DNA of 64,000 bases from Eutrigla gurnardus (GCA_963514095.1 OY741266.1:3303501-3367500); one strand, 5' to 3'; shown: positions 31,171-42,743, counted from the first letter of the stretch. Notes: a model not told the origin generated them from the letters alone. Made by a program: numbers and translations.

Positions 31171-32196
31171 TAGGGATGCAACGGTTCTCAATATAATAGT
31201 GAACCGTACGGTACGCAATGCATGGTTCAATACGCACTTGTGAATTGAGGTATTTTCGGTTTTGCAATAAAATTGCAATAAAATCGCAATTTCACGTTTC
31301 CGTCCATGTATTTCTCTCTGAATTGGCTGTCGGAGCTTTAGAGGAGCACTTGAACGCAGCATGTGTTCACGCCTCCCTGCCGATTAAATCTCCAACGTCC
31401 TGGAAGCAGGACTGCTGAGCAGGTAACACCGCCAGTTAAAAACTGTTTCTCTCGTTGATGCTTCCAACAAGCTGATTCTACTGGTGCAGAAAACACAAGA
31501 ACACAAGTGCAGTGGGGACGTTTATTGCTAAAGATTTGCAGCCCTTTTCCGTAGTTGCGGGCTTTTGTCACCCAATCAAAACGCTCGATCCGTGCTACAC
31601 TTTCAGCACTAACGTAATTCCCGACTTCTATGAAACAACAGAAAGGCATCGACGTGGAACTGGCTAAAGCACAGAGCCGAGCACTGACCCGGATAGTTGG
31701 AGCTATAACAGAGTTATCTCAATGTGACGGTCCGCTTTATATGGAGATGAAGAGCAGTACTCCAAACCGTCCCCTGTATGAACGTCATATATAGGCTACT
31801 GAAGTACAGATATTTTTATTTAAATCGGTGACTTTATGTTTACTGGTATATTTATTTAAAACAGTGACTTTATGTTTTAAATATGTACATATTTCAAACA
31901 TGTACATTTACTTTTGAAATTGTTTACCCCCTTTTATTCTATACCAGTCATCAAAGCAAAGAAGCACTTTTGCATTTGAAAGTGTATTAAATATTTATTT
32001 ATTTTATTATACAATACACTTGAATGTGTCTGAATGTAAAAAAAAACAACTTAGCTCATGCGCAAAATAAAGCAATCATGTTTGAATATATAAATACAAT
32101 TTTGTTTCTCCTTGTGTACCGAAACAGAACCGAAACCGTAATCCTGGAACCAAGGTACGTATTGAACTGTGGGCTAACTGTATTGTTGCATCCCTA
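31171..32196. mobile_element. Non-autonomous hAT element, 1026 bp
   Basis: The terminal repeats TAGGGATGCAACGGTT and, inverted, TAGGGATGCAACAAT are flanked by a perfect 8-bp duplication GTGCGAAC (31163-31170 and 32197-32204). Subterminal GAACCGT/ACGGTAC motifs are typical of fish ZBED-type hAT families. No transposase is readable. Confidence 0.9.
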
Positions 32197-32204
32197 GTGC
32201 GAAC

Positions 32205-33243
32205 CATTGTGTACCACATCGCAACGTCCTAAATCTGCTGTAATATGTGACCCGCCACGGCAAAACCAGCAACAAGTCGGGTGGGACGAATTTGCGTCGA
32301 AATAAGCTTTTTTCTGAGGGAAACACGACTACTGACGTACCATTGTGTCTTATGCTATTGCCTATTGAGGCGCTGTGAGTCTGCAGCACATAACAGCTCT
32401 GCCGTGTTCCCACCAAAGAGTATTTTAGCCTTGCGTCACTCGGGCAAGTTTGACCACAGGACCATATGTGTTTATTGGTCACTTGATTAGATGCGGCAGA
32501 AAGGGAGGCGGGGCCTACCTCCCAGTAGACACTAACGATGTTTAATCAATCATGGCTGAAATAACGAGCAGCCACTAAATACAGGGCCTTTTACCATTCG
32601 TAGCCAAGGGACCACATAAAGGAAATTGTGATGCATCACTTGCTAAGGTGATTAAATGACCTGTCTGTCTCTACATGTCAGCCCTGTGATAGAGTGGTTA
32701 CCTGTCTGTCTCTACATGTCCACTCTGTGATAGACTGGTGTCCTGTCCAGGTGAACCCAGCCTCCCGCGACCCTGAATACAGGATAAGCGAGGATGGACG
32801 GATAGACATTTGTGTGCAATTGTCTCACATGTTTCTGTAAAGTCCTTTGACCACTAAAATCTAAAAAGTTCATCTTTGACTCCCAGTGGACGTTTGTGCC
32901 AAACCCAAAGTACTTCCCTCCAGGTTTTTGTGCGATATCGCATTCGCAAGAACGGATGGACGGTCTGAGGAAGATGAGGATCTACGAACGTCTCCACCTA
33001 CTTTTTAATGCTGTTAAAACTTATTCTAGACCAAAGGTTCTCGTCTGTTTTCTCAGGCATTTTCATTTGCCTTCATGTTCTTCAAAATGGACAGTCACGC
33101 TGTCGCTGGGCTGCCAGAGCATTGATCTCCTGTGATCAGAATCTGGAGACAGCCCTGTTTTGATGTCGGGTAAGAAATCTCTTTTTATTCATGAAAATCA
33201 AGTCACGAATGCTGTGTGCAGCAGGCTTAGATATAGATGCAAG

Positions 33244-33278
<35 letters not shown>

Positions 33279-33319
33279 CGAGAGAGAGTATTCAGTGGGA
33301 TTTCCATGTTGTCACTCAC
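32205..33319 (-). other. sorcs1 intron w10/w11 with SINE-tail fragments
   Basis: It includes a dispersed GTGACCCGCCACGGCAAAAC repeat (from 32249). At 32660-32812 there is a duplicated CTGTCTGTCTCTACATGT segment and the CGCGACCCTGAATACAGGAT-AAGCG tail of the RTE-mobilised SINE. Apart from the microsatellite annotated separately, nothing else is recognised. Confidence 0.6.
33245..33278. repeat. (CA)n microsatellite
   Basis: About 17 CA units, 41 bp beyond the donor of exon w10. Confidence 0.9.
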
Positions 33320-33427
33320 GTCATGATGAGAGTCTCCTCCCCGGGCTCTCCCAGCACACCGTCCACAAACAGCGGTGTATTGGTGAAGCTGTATTTGTTC
33401 CACTGGCGTCCTTCGTCGAAGCTCAAC
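33320..33427 (-). CDS. sorcs1: sorcs1 internal exon w10 (VPS10 propeller)
   Basis: A 108-nt exon starting with the last base of the Trp codon split with w9. It encodes LSFDEGRQWNKYSF (Asp box S-F-D-E-G-x-x-W), then PLFVDGVLGEPGEETLIMT with the Thr codon split at AC|GTGAGT. The GVLGEPGEETLIMT string is, as I recall, the SorCS1 form and differs from SorCS2 and SorCS3, so this exon is the strongest evidence for the paralogue. A (CA)n microsatellite lies about 40 bp past the donor. Confidence 0.95.
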
Positions 33428-33792
33428 CTGGGAACACAAACAGCTGTTGCACGAGGCACTGACACTGTGAGCGCAAAGATAACAAGCCGGCGAGTTGCCT
33501 GACGACTTTATTTCGTATTCCTCGCAGGGCTGCGTGAGGCCCTCTGCTGCGTGAACACCCCTCGGCAGAAGCCAGACTCATTATGCAAAAATACAGAAAG
33601 GTGAAATTGAATGACAATCGTCAAAGCAGATTTTTCCACGGCTGGTGGGTTTTGCTAACTAGAATATCTCCGTGTCCCAGTTCCAAAAGACAAACTAATT
33701 TCCCTTTGTTTGACTAACTTAAGACTCGGGGGGCTTCCTCTGAGGGAATCAGTCACGCTGTGACAAACGGCATCTCAGTCATAATGACTCAC

Positions 33793-33884
33793 CACAGGTG
33801 TCGGATGGGAAGCGGAGTGTGTCTTATTGCGACGAATGCTCCTCCTTGGTCGAGGTACAGCACTGCATACTCCTCGTCAAAGAT
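33793..33884 (-). CDS. sorcs1: sorcs1 internal exon w9 (VPS10 propeller)
   Basis: A 92-nt exon, phase 0 in and phase 2 out. It encodes IFDEEYAVLYLDQGG, FVAIRHTPLPIRHL and a split Trp, then GTGAGT. It matches the family segment I-F-(D/E)-EE-x-x-VLYLDQGG and HT-LP-(I/V)-RHLW. The acceptor is TTTGTCCCCGAAG. Confidence 0.93.
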
Positions 33885-34424
33885 CTTCGGGGACAAAGGG
33901 GAAAAAGAGTGCTTGTTACCCATGTATATGTCCAAGTCGTCTGCACGCGCCCACGCTGTATCAGTCAAGCAAGCCAAGGAACAAATAGCAAACAAACACA
34001 GCATCGCAGTTAGAAACAAGCCCCGTCAATTGAAAGTGCCAGGATCAAGTGAGGTAAGAGCCGCCCACGGGCCCCGCACGCAGAGCCTGAATCAAATAAC
34101 TCTTGAAAATTCATTTGATTATCGACCTTAAAAAGCTCCAGCGAGCGTACGAGGATTAAAAGGCTGCGTGATAAAATCAGGGAGAGTGAGTGATGAGAAG
34201 GATTTTTTCAGTGATAGCTGGTCACTCAGTTCATAGTGCTCCATATGGTGAGTGGCTGCAATTCAATTGGGCATGTCATTGGAAATAATAATTATATGGT
34301 GCGAGTCTGCAATATTACTAATATAACATGTTTGGTGCAGTGTGCATCTGTGTATATTAGCTGGAAGCCGATCGCTAACAGGGACTTGAAAAGCCACAAT
34401 TGAAAATAAAGTTGAATAGACCTT

Positions 34425-34515
34425 TTTTTTAAACAGCGATGACATATTTGGTGGGCGGAGCCAAACTGGTTTCCAAAAGTGACAGTTCTGTAGTAGCGCT
34501 GTCACTTGTGAGCAG
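34425..34515 (+). repeat. Dispersed repeat R2 fragment
   Basis: AATAGACCTTTTTT, AACAGCGATGA, TTGGTGGGCGGAGCC and AACTGGT are shared with 43890-43985. Family unknown; at least two copies in the window. Confidence 0.55.
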
Positions 34516-34681
34516 TAAAACCACAAAGATTATGGATCATCTGGATCCTTCTCTGATTTAATTAAGAATGTGGTGAGTTACCTGAGCTGTACTGACTGTA
34601 CAGATCCCACTACAATGTATATTTACATTATCTTCAGTATCATTGCAAATACAGTTGACAGTAAGATGAGAGAAGCCCCAC

Positions 34682-34758
34682 CTGTCTCCACGTGTTCCCT
34701 GCGTCTGAGGCGATGAACACACTGACGTTGGTGGCGGTCAGCTCTGAGCCGATGGAGC
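34682..34758 (-). CDS. sorcs1: sorcs1 internal exon w8 (VPS10 propeller)
   Basis: A 77-nt exon that completes a Gly codon and encodes SIGSELTATNVSVFIASDAG then NTWRQ at CAG|GTGGGG. S-D-A-G-N-T-W is a canonical VPS10 Asp box. NVS is a possible N-glycosylation site. The acceptor is ACCTCTAG. The GSEL and SDAGNTWRQ match is closer to SorCS1 than to SorCS3. Confidence 0.9.
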
Positions 34759-35457
34759 CTAGAGGTGAGACAGCAGACAGACGGAGGGCAAACTCCAGTA
34801 AGTGGTGGAGGTGGGCTCTTTCATAATGCAGACACAGCAAATTAATTCTGTTTGAGATCAAATAAATCCAAAATTCGATGAAGAGCAGCAGGGGGCTGAA
34901 GACTGCAGCTGGAAGAAAAAGATCCACCGTGCAGTGCGACATTTGCCCATACCCCTAAATTAACCAATAAATCCAGATTACTGTATTCATCTTTCAGCAG
35001 TACCCACCACATAAAGACGAGCTTTTCTAATGCTGTGCAGACTGCTGTAATTGCTTTAATCTAGCCTGTAATTGGTGCCAGGTGGCTAAATGCGAGGCTG
35101 GGAAGTACTGTGAGTGTTTCAGAGGCAAGCTTTTCCCCTCTTCTCAACCATCCATGAGACATCATTTGCTTCACAATATGTACAGTTACAGAATATCCAA
35201 ACACCAGCTGAAAATCTCCATGTTGCTGGGTGGTGTTGTCACCCTACTGTAGTGACAAAGAGGCAGGGTTTGTTGATGTGTACAAGAATGGACAACCCCA
35301 AAACAAAATGCCTAAAAATTGTTCCATCTCTTGACAAGCAACAACCTCCAGTTCTGAAAAGTAAAGCCAAATCTAAAGTGCCTTAAAATTGCATTCTCTC
35401 TGCTGGCCATCAGGGGGTGACTTCTCTGGTTTCAAACAATCTGATTTGTTCTAATGA
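34759..35457 (-). other. sorcs1 intron w7/w8, next to exon w8
   Basis: About 700 bp. Its end (35330-35435) matches R1-type sequence (TTCTGAAAAGTAAAGCC and TGCTGGCCATCAGGGGGTGA). No exon seen. Confidence 0.55.
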
Positions 35458-35461
35458 TTAA

Positions 35462-36046
35462 AGGGGACATATACTGTTTTTCATCAATTTCACACAGCTG
35501 TAAGAGGTCCAACAACACTGTTTTCAATATGCATTGCTTTAAACCCATCCATGGTCCTGAATTTCAGCTGTCTAAAAGTTGTTGGCTGTTTCTGTGCCTG
35601 CACTTTTAAATGCTAATGAGCTCGCCGCTGTTGGTTGGCTGCGCTCGCTCTCCGCTGTTGGTCGGCTGCTCCCGCTCTCCGCTGTCGGTCGGCTGCGCTC
35701 GCTCTCGCTATTGGGCTGCGCTGGCTCTCCGCTGCGTTTGCTCTCAACTGTCGGTCAGGCACAGCTCGCGCTGTGTTGCAAACGCCCCCTTGTGAAATGC
35801 CCCCTCTCGGATATCTCCTATCATCGTGCAGAGGAGTTTGGCTTATGCAAATGATTCCTTTCATTACGTAACGAAAGGAACTGAATCTGAACAGCCTGTA
35901 GGAGCACCGTTTTACCGGAGGGTGGGCTGCAGAGGCCAATGCAAGAGTCACTTGTTTTACTCATCCTGGGAGTTGACAGGCTCAGAGAGGACCAGTTTAT
36001 AGGTGTAGAGACCAGAGAAACCCTGTTTTTCATAATATGGGACATT
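35462..36046. mobile_element. TTAA-flanked MITE with GC-rich minisatellite
   Basis: Flanked by TTAA at 35458-35461 and 36047-36050. Imperfect inverted ends: AGGGGACATATACTG and AATGTCCCATATTATG. TTAA targets suggest the piggyBac or Kolobok superfamilies. The inside holds a GC-rich tandem array at 35625-35755 with units like CTCTCCGCTGTCGGTCGGCT. Confidence 0.6.
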
Positions 36047-36050
36047 TTAA

Positions 36051-38064
36051 GTGCTTTACAGTCCATGTCACACACATTCATACACTGATGGAAGAGGCCA
36101 CCATGCAAGGGGCTAATCTATCGCTCATCTAACTAACATCCACGCACATTGACACACCGTACAGCCTTTAGGGGCAAATTTCAGTTCAGTATAAACGCTT
36201 GACTTTTGGTTGCAAAAGGGACACAAACAGTTTGACACATCCATCCACCTTGTGTCGCTCTTTGTAGTACGTTTACTCCTCCTTTGCAGCCATTATCATT
36301 ATTACAGCCACCAGAGGTCGCCGCCTACCAACAAACAGAAATATGGGTCGTAATAAGCATCTTGTATGGATAAATCTACTGCTATTTTTTCTTGTTGTGG
36401 TCCTCTAGCTAATGTAATGTCACTATATACCCAGATTTAATTCTGATGTAGGTGTCTAAAACGTGAGGGAATGATGGCCAAAAATGTCAAAATTGAGCCC
36501 AGGATGTAAAAGAACCGAATTTTCCCTTCGCAGGCATTTCAGTTAGTAGATGAAGCCACAATTAGACTGAGAAGTGTTGGTTATTTTGCAAGCAAATTAT
36601 AAAACAATACCAGATTTCCTCTTGCTCTCTTCATTCTGACCAATATGCATCTCGAATAATAACAGAGATGACAAAGAAAATCAGGCGATCTCTTCCCACA
36701 TCCCTGAAACCTGTTCAATCCCCAGTGTGTCAGGTCCAGACACCTTCTGCAGACACCCGAGGCGTGTACTGATGTGTTATTGACAGTGCCGGTCCACGCA
36801 GGGGTAAATATCACTGAGGTGTGAATTCACCCGAGGGGGCTGCTGATCTCATATTCCTCTGTTTATATGTTTTCTCTCCACCGAGTCTCGTCTGTGCTCT
36901 TCAGACAACGATGAGAGCAGCGCGTTCCTGAACACAAGGATGATATAGTTTTGTGTTTTTCCATTTGCCCCTGTTCAAAGGTGAGATGACACGTGCATGT
37001 GGTCAGACCCCCGTGGGACACGGATGCTGAAGAGGGACAAGCTATTGAAAACTGAAGTAAAGAGCAAAAGCCTGCAAACAGCCAAATGCAATTGGATGTT
37101 AGAGCTGCAGCTGGAAACATCACGGCACTGAAATGTTGAGTGGAGATATTACTAACTGAAAGAGGCAGATTTTTTTTGGGCTTCTGTCTATGTGACTTTT
37201 GTTGTCTTTGTCTCTTTGAGTTAGAATAACATTATCTACTCTCTATGTAAGAATGAAGAAAAAATAAACTCCAAGAATTTAACATACGCTACTCAATTGT
37301 GCATGTCATCGCCAACAAAACACTATTTGGGGAAAACCAGATGGTTCTTGTGCTGAATGAACTTTCTGCAAACAATACAAGACATTTCAACTGGATGTGT
37401 TCTTTCAACAACCTGTTTTTGCAATATGGGTAACTTATTTTATGAAAGTGAAATTAAGGTGCATTAATCCAGAGGGTGCAGGATCTTTCAGGGTGTAGTT
37501 CTTTTGGGTAAATACAATTTGGGAAAAAATGTTTACATTGTTGCATTTGACTTCTGCTCCGGTTTCTGTCCACACTGACGTTTTGGAAACGCTCCAGAGG
37601 ACTCACCATGAAGTCATACAGACTGACAAGTAACTCGTTGATTGGACAGCTTTGGCGATTTTCATCCTGCACCAGGAGTCACATGGGGATAAGGAATTCC
37701 AGAGGCTGACAGCAGTTCATGCAGCACTTTAATGCTTCTGACGTGTATATTGGGTGCTTTGATTTACTGATTATGAGCATTATGAGTATTGCTAAATTGA
37801 GCGCATGTTATGATGAATAATGGTCGAGACAGGACTGTACTTTAAGATGACTGGTGCGAACACATAGTGCAAAGAGCCGGGAGCGCACAGAGGCGTATTA
37901 CTGTGGATCACTGTCACACACTTTTTAATGAACTGACAAATTACACCGAGTCAGATACAAGCACAAGAGTTTTAACAGCTTCAGACCTATGAATCAGGGA
38001 AAATAACCGGCACTGACATGCTTGTACCTAAATAAAATATATATATAAAAAAATACTTTCACAC
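36051..38064 (-). other. sorcs1 intron w7/w8, middle part
   Basis: About 2 kb without recognised genes, RNA or transposon ends. Confidence 0.55.
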
Positions 38065-38067
38065 CAC

Positions 38068-39050
38068 GGGCCCTAGTTTCGTAGACCAGGCGCAGTCAGC
38101 TTTCAGCGCACCTGCGCCGCGCCGACGGGGTGTGTCCGCCTGGACTTTGCAAGTTTCGTGCACCGCGCAGGCTCGCGCAGAGGCTCGCGCAGAGGAGAGG
38201 CTCGCGCAGGCACACCTCCCGTCTCGCCCACCGGCGCAAGTGGGAAAGAGGGAGGAGAAGAAGGCGTGAGTGGGAGACGAGTAGGAGACGAGGCGTGGAC
38301 TGGGATTAATACAGCCGATTCAGATCTTCACCAATCAAATGAGCTCCTTTCCTCTCCTTTAATGCGTTAGGGGAGATTCAGTGCAAGTTCCGTCACTTGA
38401 CAACCCAATGACAGAAGCAGCGCCGCCGCTCCCACCACGCTCATCACGCGCTGTGCGCGCGTATCATAATAAAAACAATGCCCATATTATAAAAAACAGG
38501 AGAGAGAGAGGGAGATGTTTTGGTCCGAGAGGCTGAGTTTCCGTTACGCGTGCCATCCGCCTTTGATCTGACGTCAGATGTGACGGGACAATCTATATAG
38601 ATATAAATTCACGTGTTGATTCAATTAGTTGCATTCAATAGTGTTTGTTGTGATTATTTATTGCATTTAAATGTGCCTGGAACTGTGGAAACCTGCCTGT
38701 GAGGTCTCGGTGACGTGTGCGCACTGCGCGCAGTCAGCCAAACTTCCACTCCGCCAGCTGTGATTCGCATTGAATGAATGGACTTTATTTACGCCTTGCG
38801 CCGAAAGTAGACCAGGTTGGAGCTGGCGAGCTTTCAGAGCAGTCTCGGCGAGGCTTTTTGTCACGAAACTTCCGCTACGCCAAGCTGAATCTGTGACGCC
38901 TCCCCCTGCTGCGCCGCCACACCCATCTTGGCGCAGGCGATCCACCAAACTGCCAAACTGACCGTGCGCAAGGCTGCGCGGGTCGAAACTTGCATTGCGC
39001 CGGCTCCGCCACCCTGCGCCGCCCTGCGCTGCGCCACGAAACTAGGGCCC
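38068..39050. mobile_element. GC-rich 3-bp-TSD MITE, copy A
   Basis: The ends GGGCCCTAGTTTCGT and, inverted, the same 15 bp are flanked by CAC on both sides (38065-38067 and 39051-39053). It is 983 bp. Inside, AGTTTCG occurs repeatedly (GCAAGTTTCGTGCACC, and on the other strand GAAGTTTCGTG and CAAGTTTCGAC), alternating with CGCGC-rich sequence. A 3-bp duplication fits the PIF/Harbinger superfamily. No transposase. Confidence 0.88.
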
Positions 39051-39599
39051 CACAAATGAACCGAACGAGAGTCTGCTTGGAAATGGACCGAGACCCACCT
39101 TTTCCAGCGGTCTGGCTTTGTTTGTTTGATCCGTTACAGGGTTCAATTGACAGCTTTCACACCAGCTTTTCCACCATCCCAAAACCAACCGCACTAACCG
39201 AGCAAACAGACCTGGGTTTGTTCTAACCTAACCAAACAGGTTTGGTATGAAAGTACTCTAAGTGGCTGCAGCTGGCTCATTTTGAAAGCTAATGACCTTT
39301 TTTTAAATTTGTTTTCACTGCATACATTTTTACATCCCCAAACTATAAACCTTGAGCATTCATAGGATGTAACGGGTAAAATAGTATAAACAACTGTGAG
39401 CATCTGGAAGAGGTTCCTTTCTATTAGTCTAAGATAACACATTTGTATATGAATTACTTTGTAATAAACAAAACTCAAAGAAAAAAAGAAAGGTTTCAAT
39501 GGGGTTTTTGTATTTTAAGAAGAAAACAAAACCCCTCAGAACTCACAGTAGAGGTGGAAAAGAGAAAAAAAATGTCAGGAGAGATTTGCTGTCACCCAC

Positions 39600-39702
39600 C
39601 TGATGCGACAATGAGCCCCGGCGCTGAGTCCCTGCTGGCGATGTTTCCAGATGTGTAGGGATTGGCAGACACATGGAGATGGAGATGTAAAGAACAGTAG
39701 GG
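39600..39702 (-). CDS. sorcs1: sorcs1 internal exon w7 (VPS10 propeller)
   Basis: A 103-nt exon, phase 0 in and phase 1 out. It encodes PYCSLHLHLHVSANPYTSG and then NIASRDSAPGLIVAS before G|GTGGGT. It aligns with the family segment P-(Y/F)-CSLHLHL-x-x-S-NPY-SG-I-S-(K/R)-D/E-(T/S)-AP-x-(I/L)-(I/V)-VA. The frame that fits the family is one of three open in this exon; the split-codon match to w8 (G + GC) confirms it. Confidence 0.9.
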
Positions 39703-40435
39703 CTGCGGGGAAGAAAAATCACAAACTCACTCGTCAAAACTATCGGAATAAAACTGCTGCTGCATCGACTTGGATGCAAAGTCCCCAATTGGCCAGTTTC
39801 ACCATTAATTTTGATTGGGTTAACCTTTCCTGACACAATTCTCATTACGAGCCAGCAAAATGCCAGTGGTGCAGGCCGTGTTGTGATGGGCTGTTTAGAG
39901 GTTTATTAAAACTCCTGACATTTCCTGACAAATGACTGTATAATTCGGGTAGAAGGCGAGGCATGCTGCAGAATCACTAATTGGTTTATCAAAAAAAGGG
40001 AGATTACTGTATATGTCAGGTTTTAAGAGAAGATGCGCTAATTTGCCTTTACAGACGAAACCATCCAACGCATTGGAGGAAGGTGCTTCACAGCTGTAGT
40101 TAAAAAGTTTCTTTTCACTCTGAATGTCCAACCTTGACTTTTGAGCGATCGCTCAGCAAGGCTTCTCATAGTGAGAAGCAACTTTCAGGAAGAAAGAAGC
40201 TTTTCTCTCTGACACCTCTCGGTCGTTGTTTCCTAAATGGGAGGCCGGCTTATTGGACTGAATCAAAATGGCTGACCTTTAACTCAGCATCCTCAGAGCG
40301 CTCAGCTCTGACGGGCGCTGCTCTTTCTGAGCTTGGCCTCTCGTTGCTGCTGGGATCAGTCAGCTCCTGTCAAGGTGTCACTTTGATGGGAGCGCAGGCA
40401 TACAGAAACATGTATGAACACTCGCAGACACTCAC

Positions 40436-40582
40436 CAGCACACAGTGGATGCTGTTGCCCCTCAGGTCTTTGCTGGGCGCCTGCAGTAACCTCCAGTCTC
40501 TGCCTCTGTTGTAGGTGATGTGCGTCTTTACTTGGTTATCCGTCTTTTTGTTGGCGAGGAACATCCCCTTTATTCCTGCTAC
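40436..40582 (-). CDS. sorcs1: sorcs1 internal exon w6 (VPS10 propeller)
   Basis: A 147-nt symmetric exon (49 codons) encoding VAGIKGMFLANKKTDNQVKT, ITYNRGRDWRLLQAP, then a DLRG-x-x-(I/V)HC segment ending CTG|GTGAGT. VAGIKG(M/I)FLANKK and ITYN-GRDWRLLQAP are hallmark SorCS1/3 sequences. T-Y-N-R-G-R-D-W is an Asp-box variant. The acceptor is TTTTGCAG after an A-rich stretch. Confidence 0.95.
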
Positions 40583-41655
40583 CTGCAAAATAAAAAAAAA
40601 GAGAACTGCTTCACACTTCACGTGTCCAAAAGATATTCCTATTATATTTCGAAATCTCATAGACAGGCTGCAGAAAATAAATGCAAAGCAAATCCCATGC
40701 CTGTCTTCTGTCTGCCCAACAAAAGCACATGCAGAGTGAGAAATGATTGACTGTCTGGGGACTTTTAAGTTATCAATATGCGTCGTAAATGAACCGATCA
40801 GGGATATGGAATTAAATCACATCAGACGAAAAAAGTCCACTTTAGTAATCGACAGGTACTTCAATTTCCCTTGGAGTAGAGATTTAGAAATGCGTGTCCA
40901 TTTAGCATATCCTACGCTTTGGGTGGCGGCCCCAATCAAGCGAGGGGATTTGATCTTATCGCCGAGGCCACGGCAAGACACCGGTCGCATCATCAACAGC
41001 TTGATTATTTGATTCGGAGATATAGTTTTCAGCTGATATTTGGTGCTGCTGGGTCTTATATATCTAATATACCTGCATGTGTGCCAGAGCCCTAACATGC
41101 TTGTTTTTTGGATTAGGTGCACATTGCGAAGTAATATCTGCAGTTATTCATCAAGGAAAGAAATAATCTCAGCCTCCCAAAAATCTATATCCCTGGCACA
41201 GCCCCCCTCTTGCCTTTGTTGGTGTCAGCACTTTGAAGCTGTTTCGTATTCACACAATGTGCTGTGAAGACTGTCGGCCTACAGCAGCAGGGCCTGTTTC
41301 CAAAAGACAAAACATCATCTATGCCTCTGAGCTCTAAAATATTGATCAGTGTTCATAATAAACTTGTGTGCTGGGCACTCGTCAAGCTAGCCTTTACATG
41401 ATTCTATTATTTGAAAAGAAGAAATTGGCCAAAATGAATACTGCAGCCATGGTGTGTGTGTGTGTGTGCACTTTGGTTTTCAATTGGTTTTCCATTATTT
41501 TCAATTGAAAACCAAAGCAGAGTCATTCAACTTACAGCAACACGTACAATCAACACCCAGGGATTTGATCATCACAACGATGTGTGAACTACCTCGCTTG
41601 GGGCTGTGAGCACTTGGCAGACAATAATGGCCACAGGAATGTCCTTTGGATTTTA
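40583..41655 (-). other. sorcs1 intron w5/w6, next to exon w6
   Basis: About 1.07 kb; nothing recognised other than a short (GT)n at 41452-41468. Confidence 0.55.
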
Positions 41656-41853
41656 TTTCTGTGGTGGCTGGGCTCATCCTCAGACCTAGCCTGAGGAGCT
41701 CAGATATCCACAAGGAGCTTGGAGCACAGCTGCTGCTCCTTCACCTCAAAAGGGGTCAGCTGAGGTGGTTCAACATCTGACCAGGATCCACCTGGACGCT
41801 TCCCTTTTGCACATGGCCAGGGTAGACCCAGTATACACTGGGGGGTATAGATA

Positions 41854-42632
41854 CACTATATTTCCAAAAGTATTCACTTGCCCATCCAAATAATATAAAT
41901 CAGGTGTTCAATCACTTCCATGGCCACAGGTGTATAAAAGCAGCATCTAGGCATGCAGACTGTTTCTACAAACATGTGTGAAAGAATGGGTCGCTCTCAG
42001 GAGCTCAGTGAATTCCAGCATGGTACTGTGATAGGATGCCACCTGTGCAACAAGTCCAGTCATGAAATGTCCTCACTCCTAAATATTCCACAGTCAACTG
42101 TTAGTGGGATTAGAACAAAGTGGAAGTGATTGGGAACGACAGCAACTCAGCCAAGAAGTGGTAGACCACGTAAAATGATGGAGCGGGTCAGCGGATGCAA
42201 TCCATACATCAGCAAGTGCAATGCAAAGCGTCGGATGCAGTGGTGTAAAGCACGCCGCCACTGGACTCTAGAGAAATGGAGACGTTCTCTGGAGGGACCA
42301 ATCATGCTTCTCCATCTGGCAATCTGATGGACGAGTCTGGGTTTGGCAGTTGCCAGGACAACGGTACTTGTCTGACTGCATTGTGCCACGTGTAAAGTTT
42401 GGTGGAGGGGGATTATGGTGTGGGGTTGTTTTTCAGGACCTGGGCTTGGCCCCTTAGTTCCAGTGAAAGGAACTCCTAAACCTTGTGGAAAGCCTTCCCA
42501 GAAGAGTTGAAGCTGTTATAGCTGCAAAGGGTGGACCGACGTCATATTAAACCCTATGGATTAAGAATCAGATGTCACTTAAATTCATATGCGAGTCAAG
42601 GCAAGTGAGCCAATACTTTTGGCAATAAAGTG
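41854..42632 (+). mobile_element. Deleted Tc1-like element, 779 bp
   Basis: The ends CACTATATTTCCAAAAGTAT and, inverted, CACTTTATTGCCAAAAGTAT are flanked by TA (41852-41853 and 42633-42634). It is inserted in the Rex3 relic, whose sequence continues on both sides. Only about half the normal element length is left. Confidence 0.92.
41990..42560 (+). pseudogene. Broken Tc1 transposase remnant
   Basis: Pieces in several frames: GRSQELSEFQHGTVIG at the N-terminus, PRSGRPRKM (the GRPR hook), RRHWTLEKWR, and VWWRGIMVWGCFSG. There are several stops and frameshifts, and the region holding the last Asp and Glu of the catalytic triad is deleted. It belongs to a different Tc1 family from the intact copy at 343-1970. 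Confidence 0.8.
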
Positions 42633-42743
42633 TATCTCGTTTGGCCTGGGTATGACTGGGTCCCCCAGGAAAATATGGGATGGATGGATAGATGGATGGA
42701 TGGATGGATGGGTTAATGGGTGGATGGGTAGATGGATGTTTAC

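Larger units (their letters stand above)
41662..42740 (+). mobile_element. Rex3-like LINE relic interrupted by a Tc1 element
   Basis: 41662-41851 keeps recognisable RTE/Rex3 coding sequence (GCTGCTGCTCC-TTCAC, GGGTCAGCTGAGGTGGTTCA), and 42635-42660 continues it (TTTGGCCTGGGTATGACTGG). The (GATG)n tail at 42670-42740 closes the copy. It is decayed, with stops. The tail ends within about ten bases of the splice donor of exon w5. Confidence 0.75.

Noticed and set aside
33760..34131. 123-codon plus-strand frame
   Set aside because: Antisense to sorcs1 exon w9 and its flank.
38667..38948. Open frame shared by MITE copies A, B and C
   Set aside because: The copies are simply similar DNA; the frame diverges by indels near its end and has no domain.
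40134..40514. 126-codon plus-strand frame
   Set aside because: Partly antisense to sorcs1 exon w6 and otherwise without codon bias or domain.
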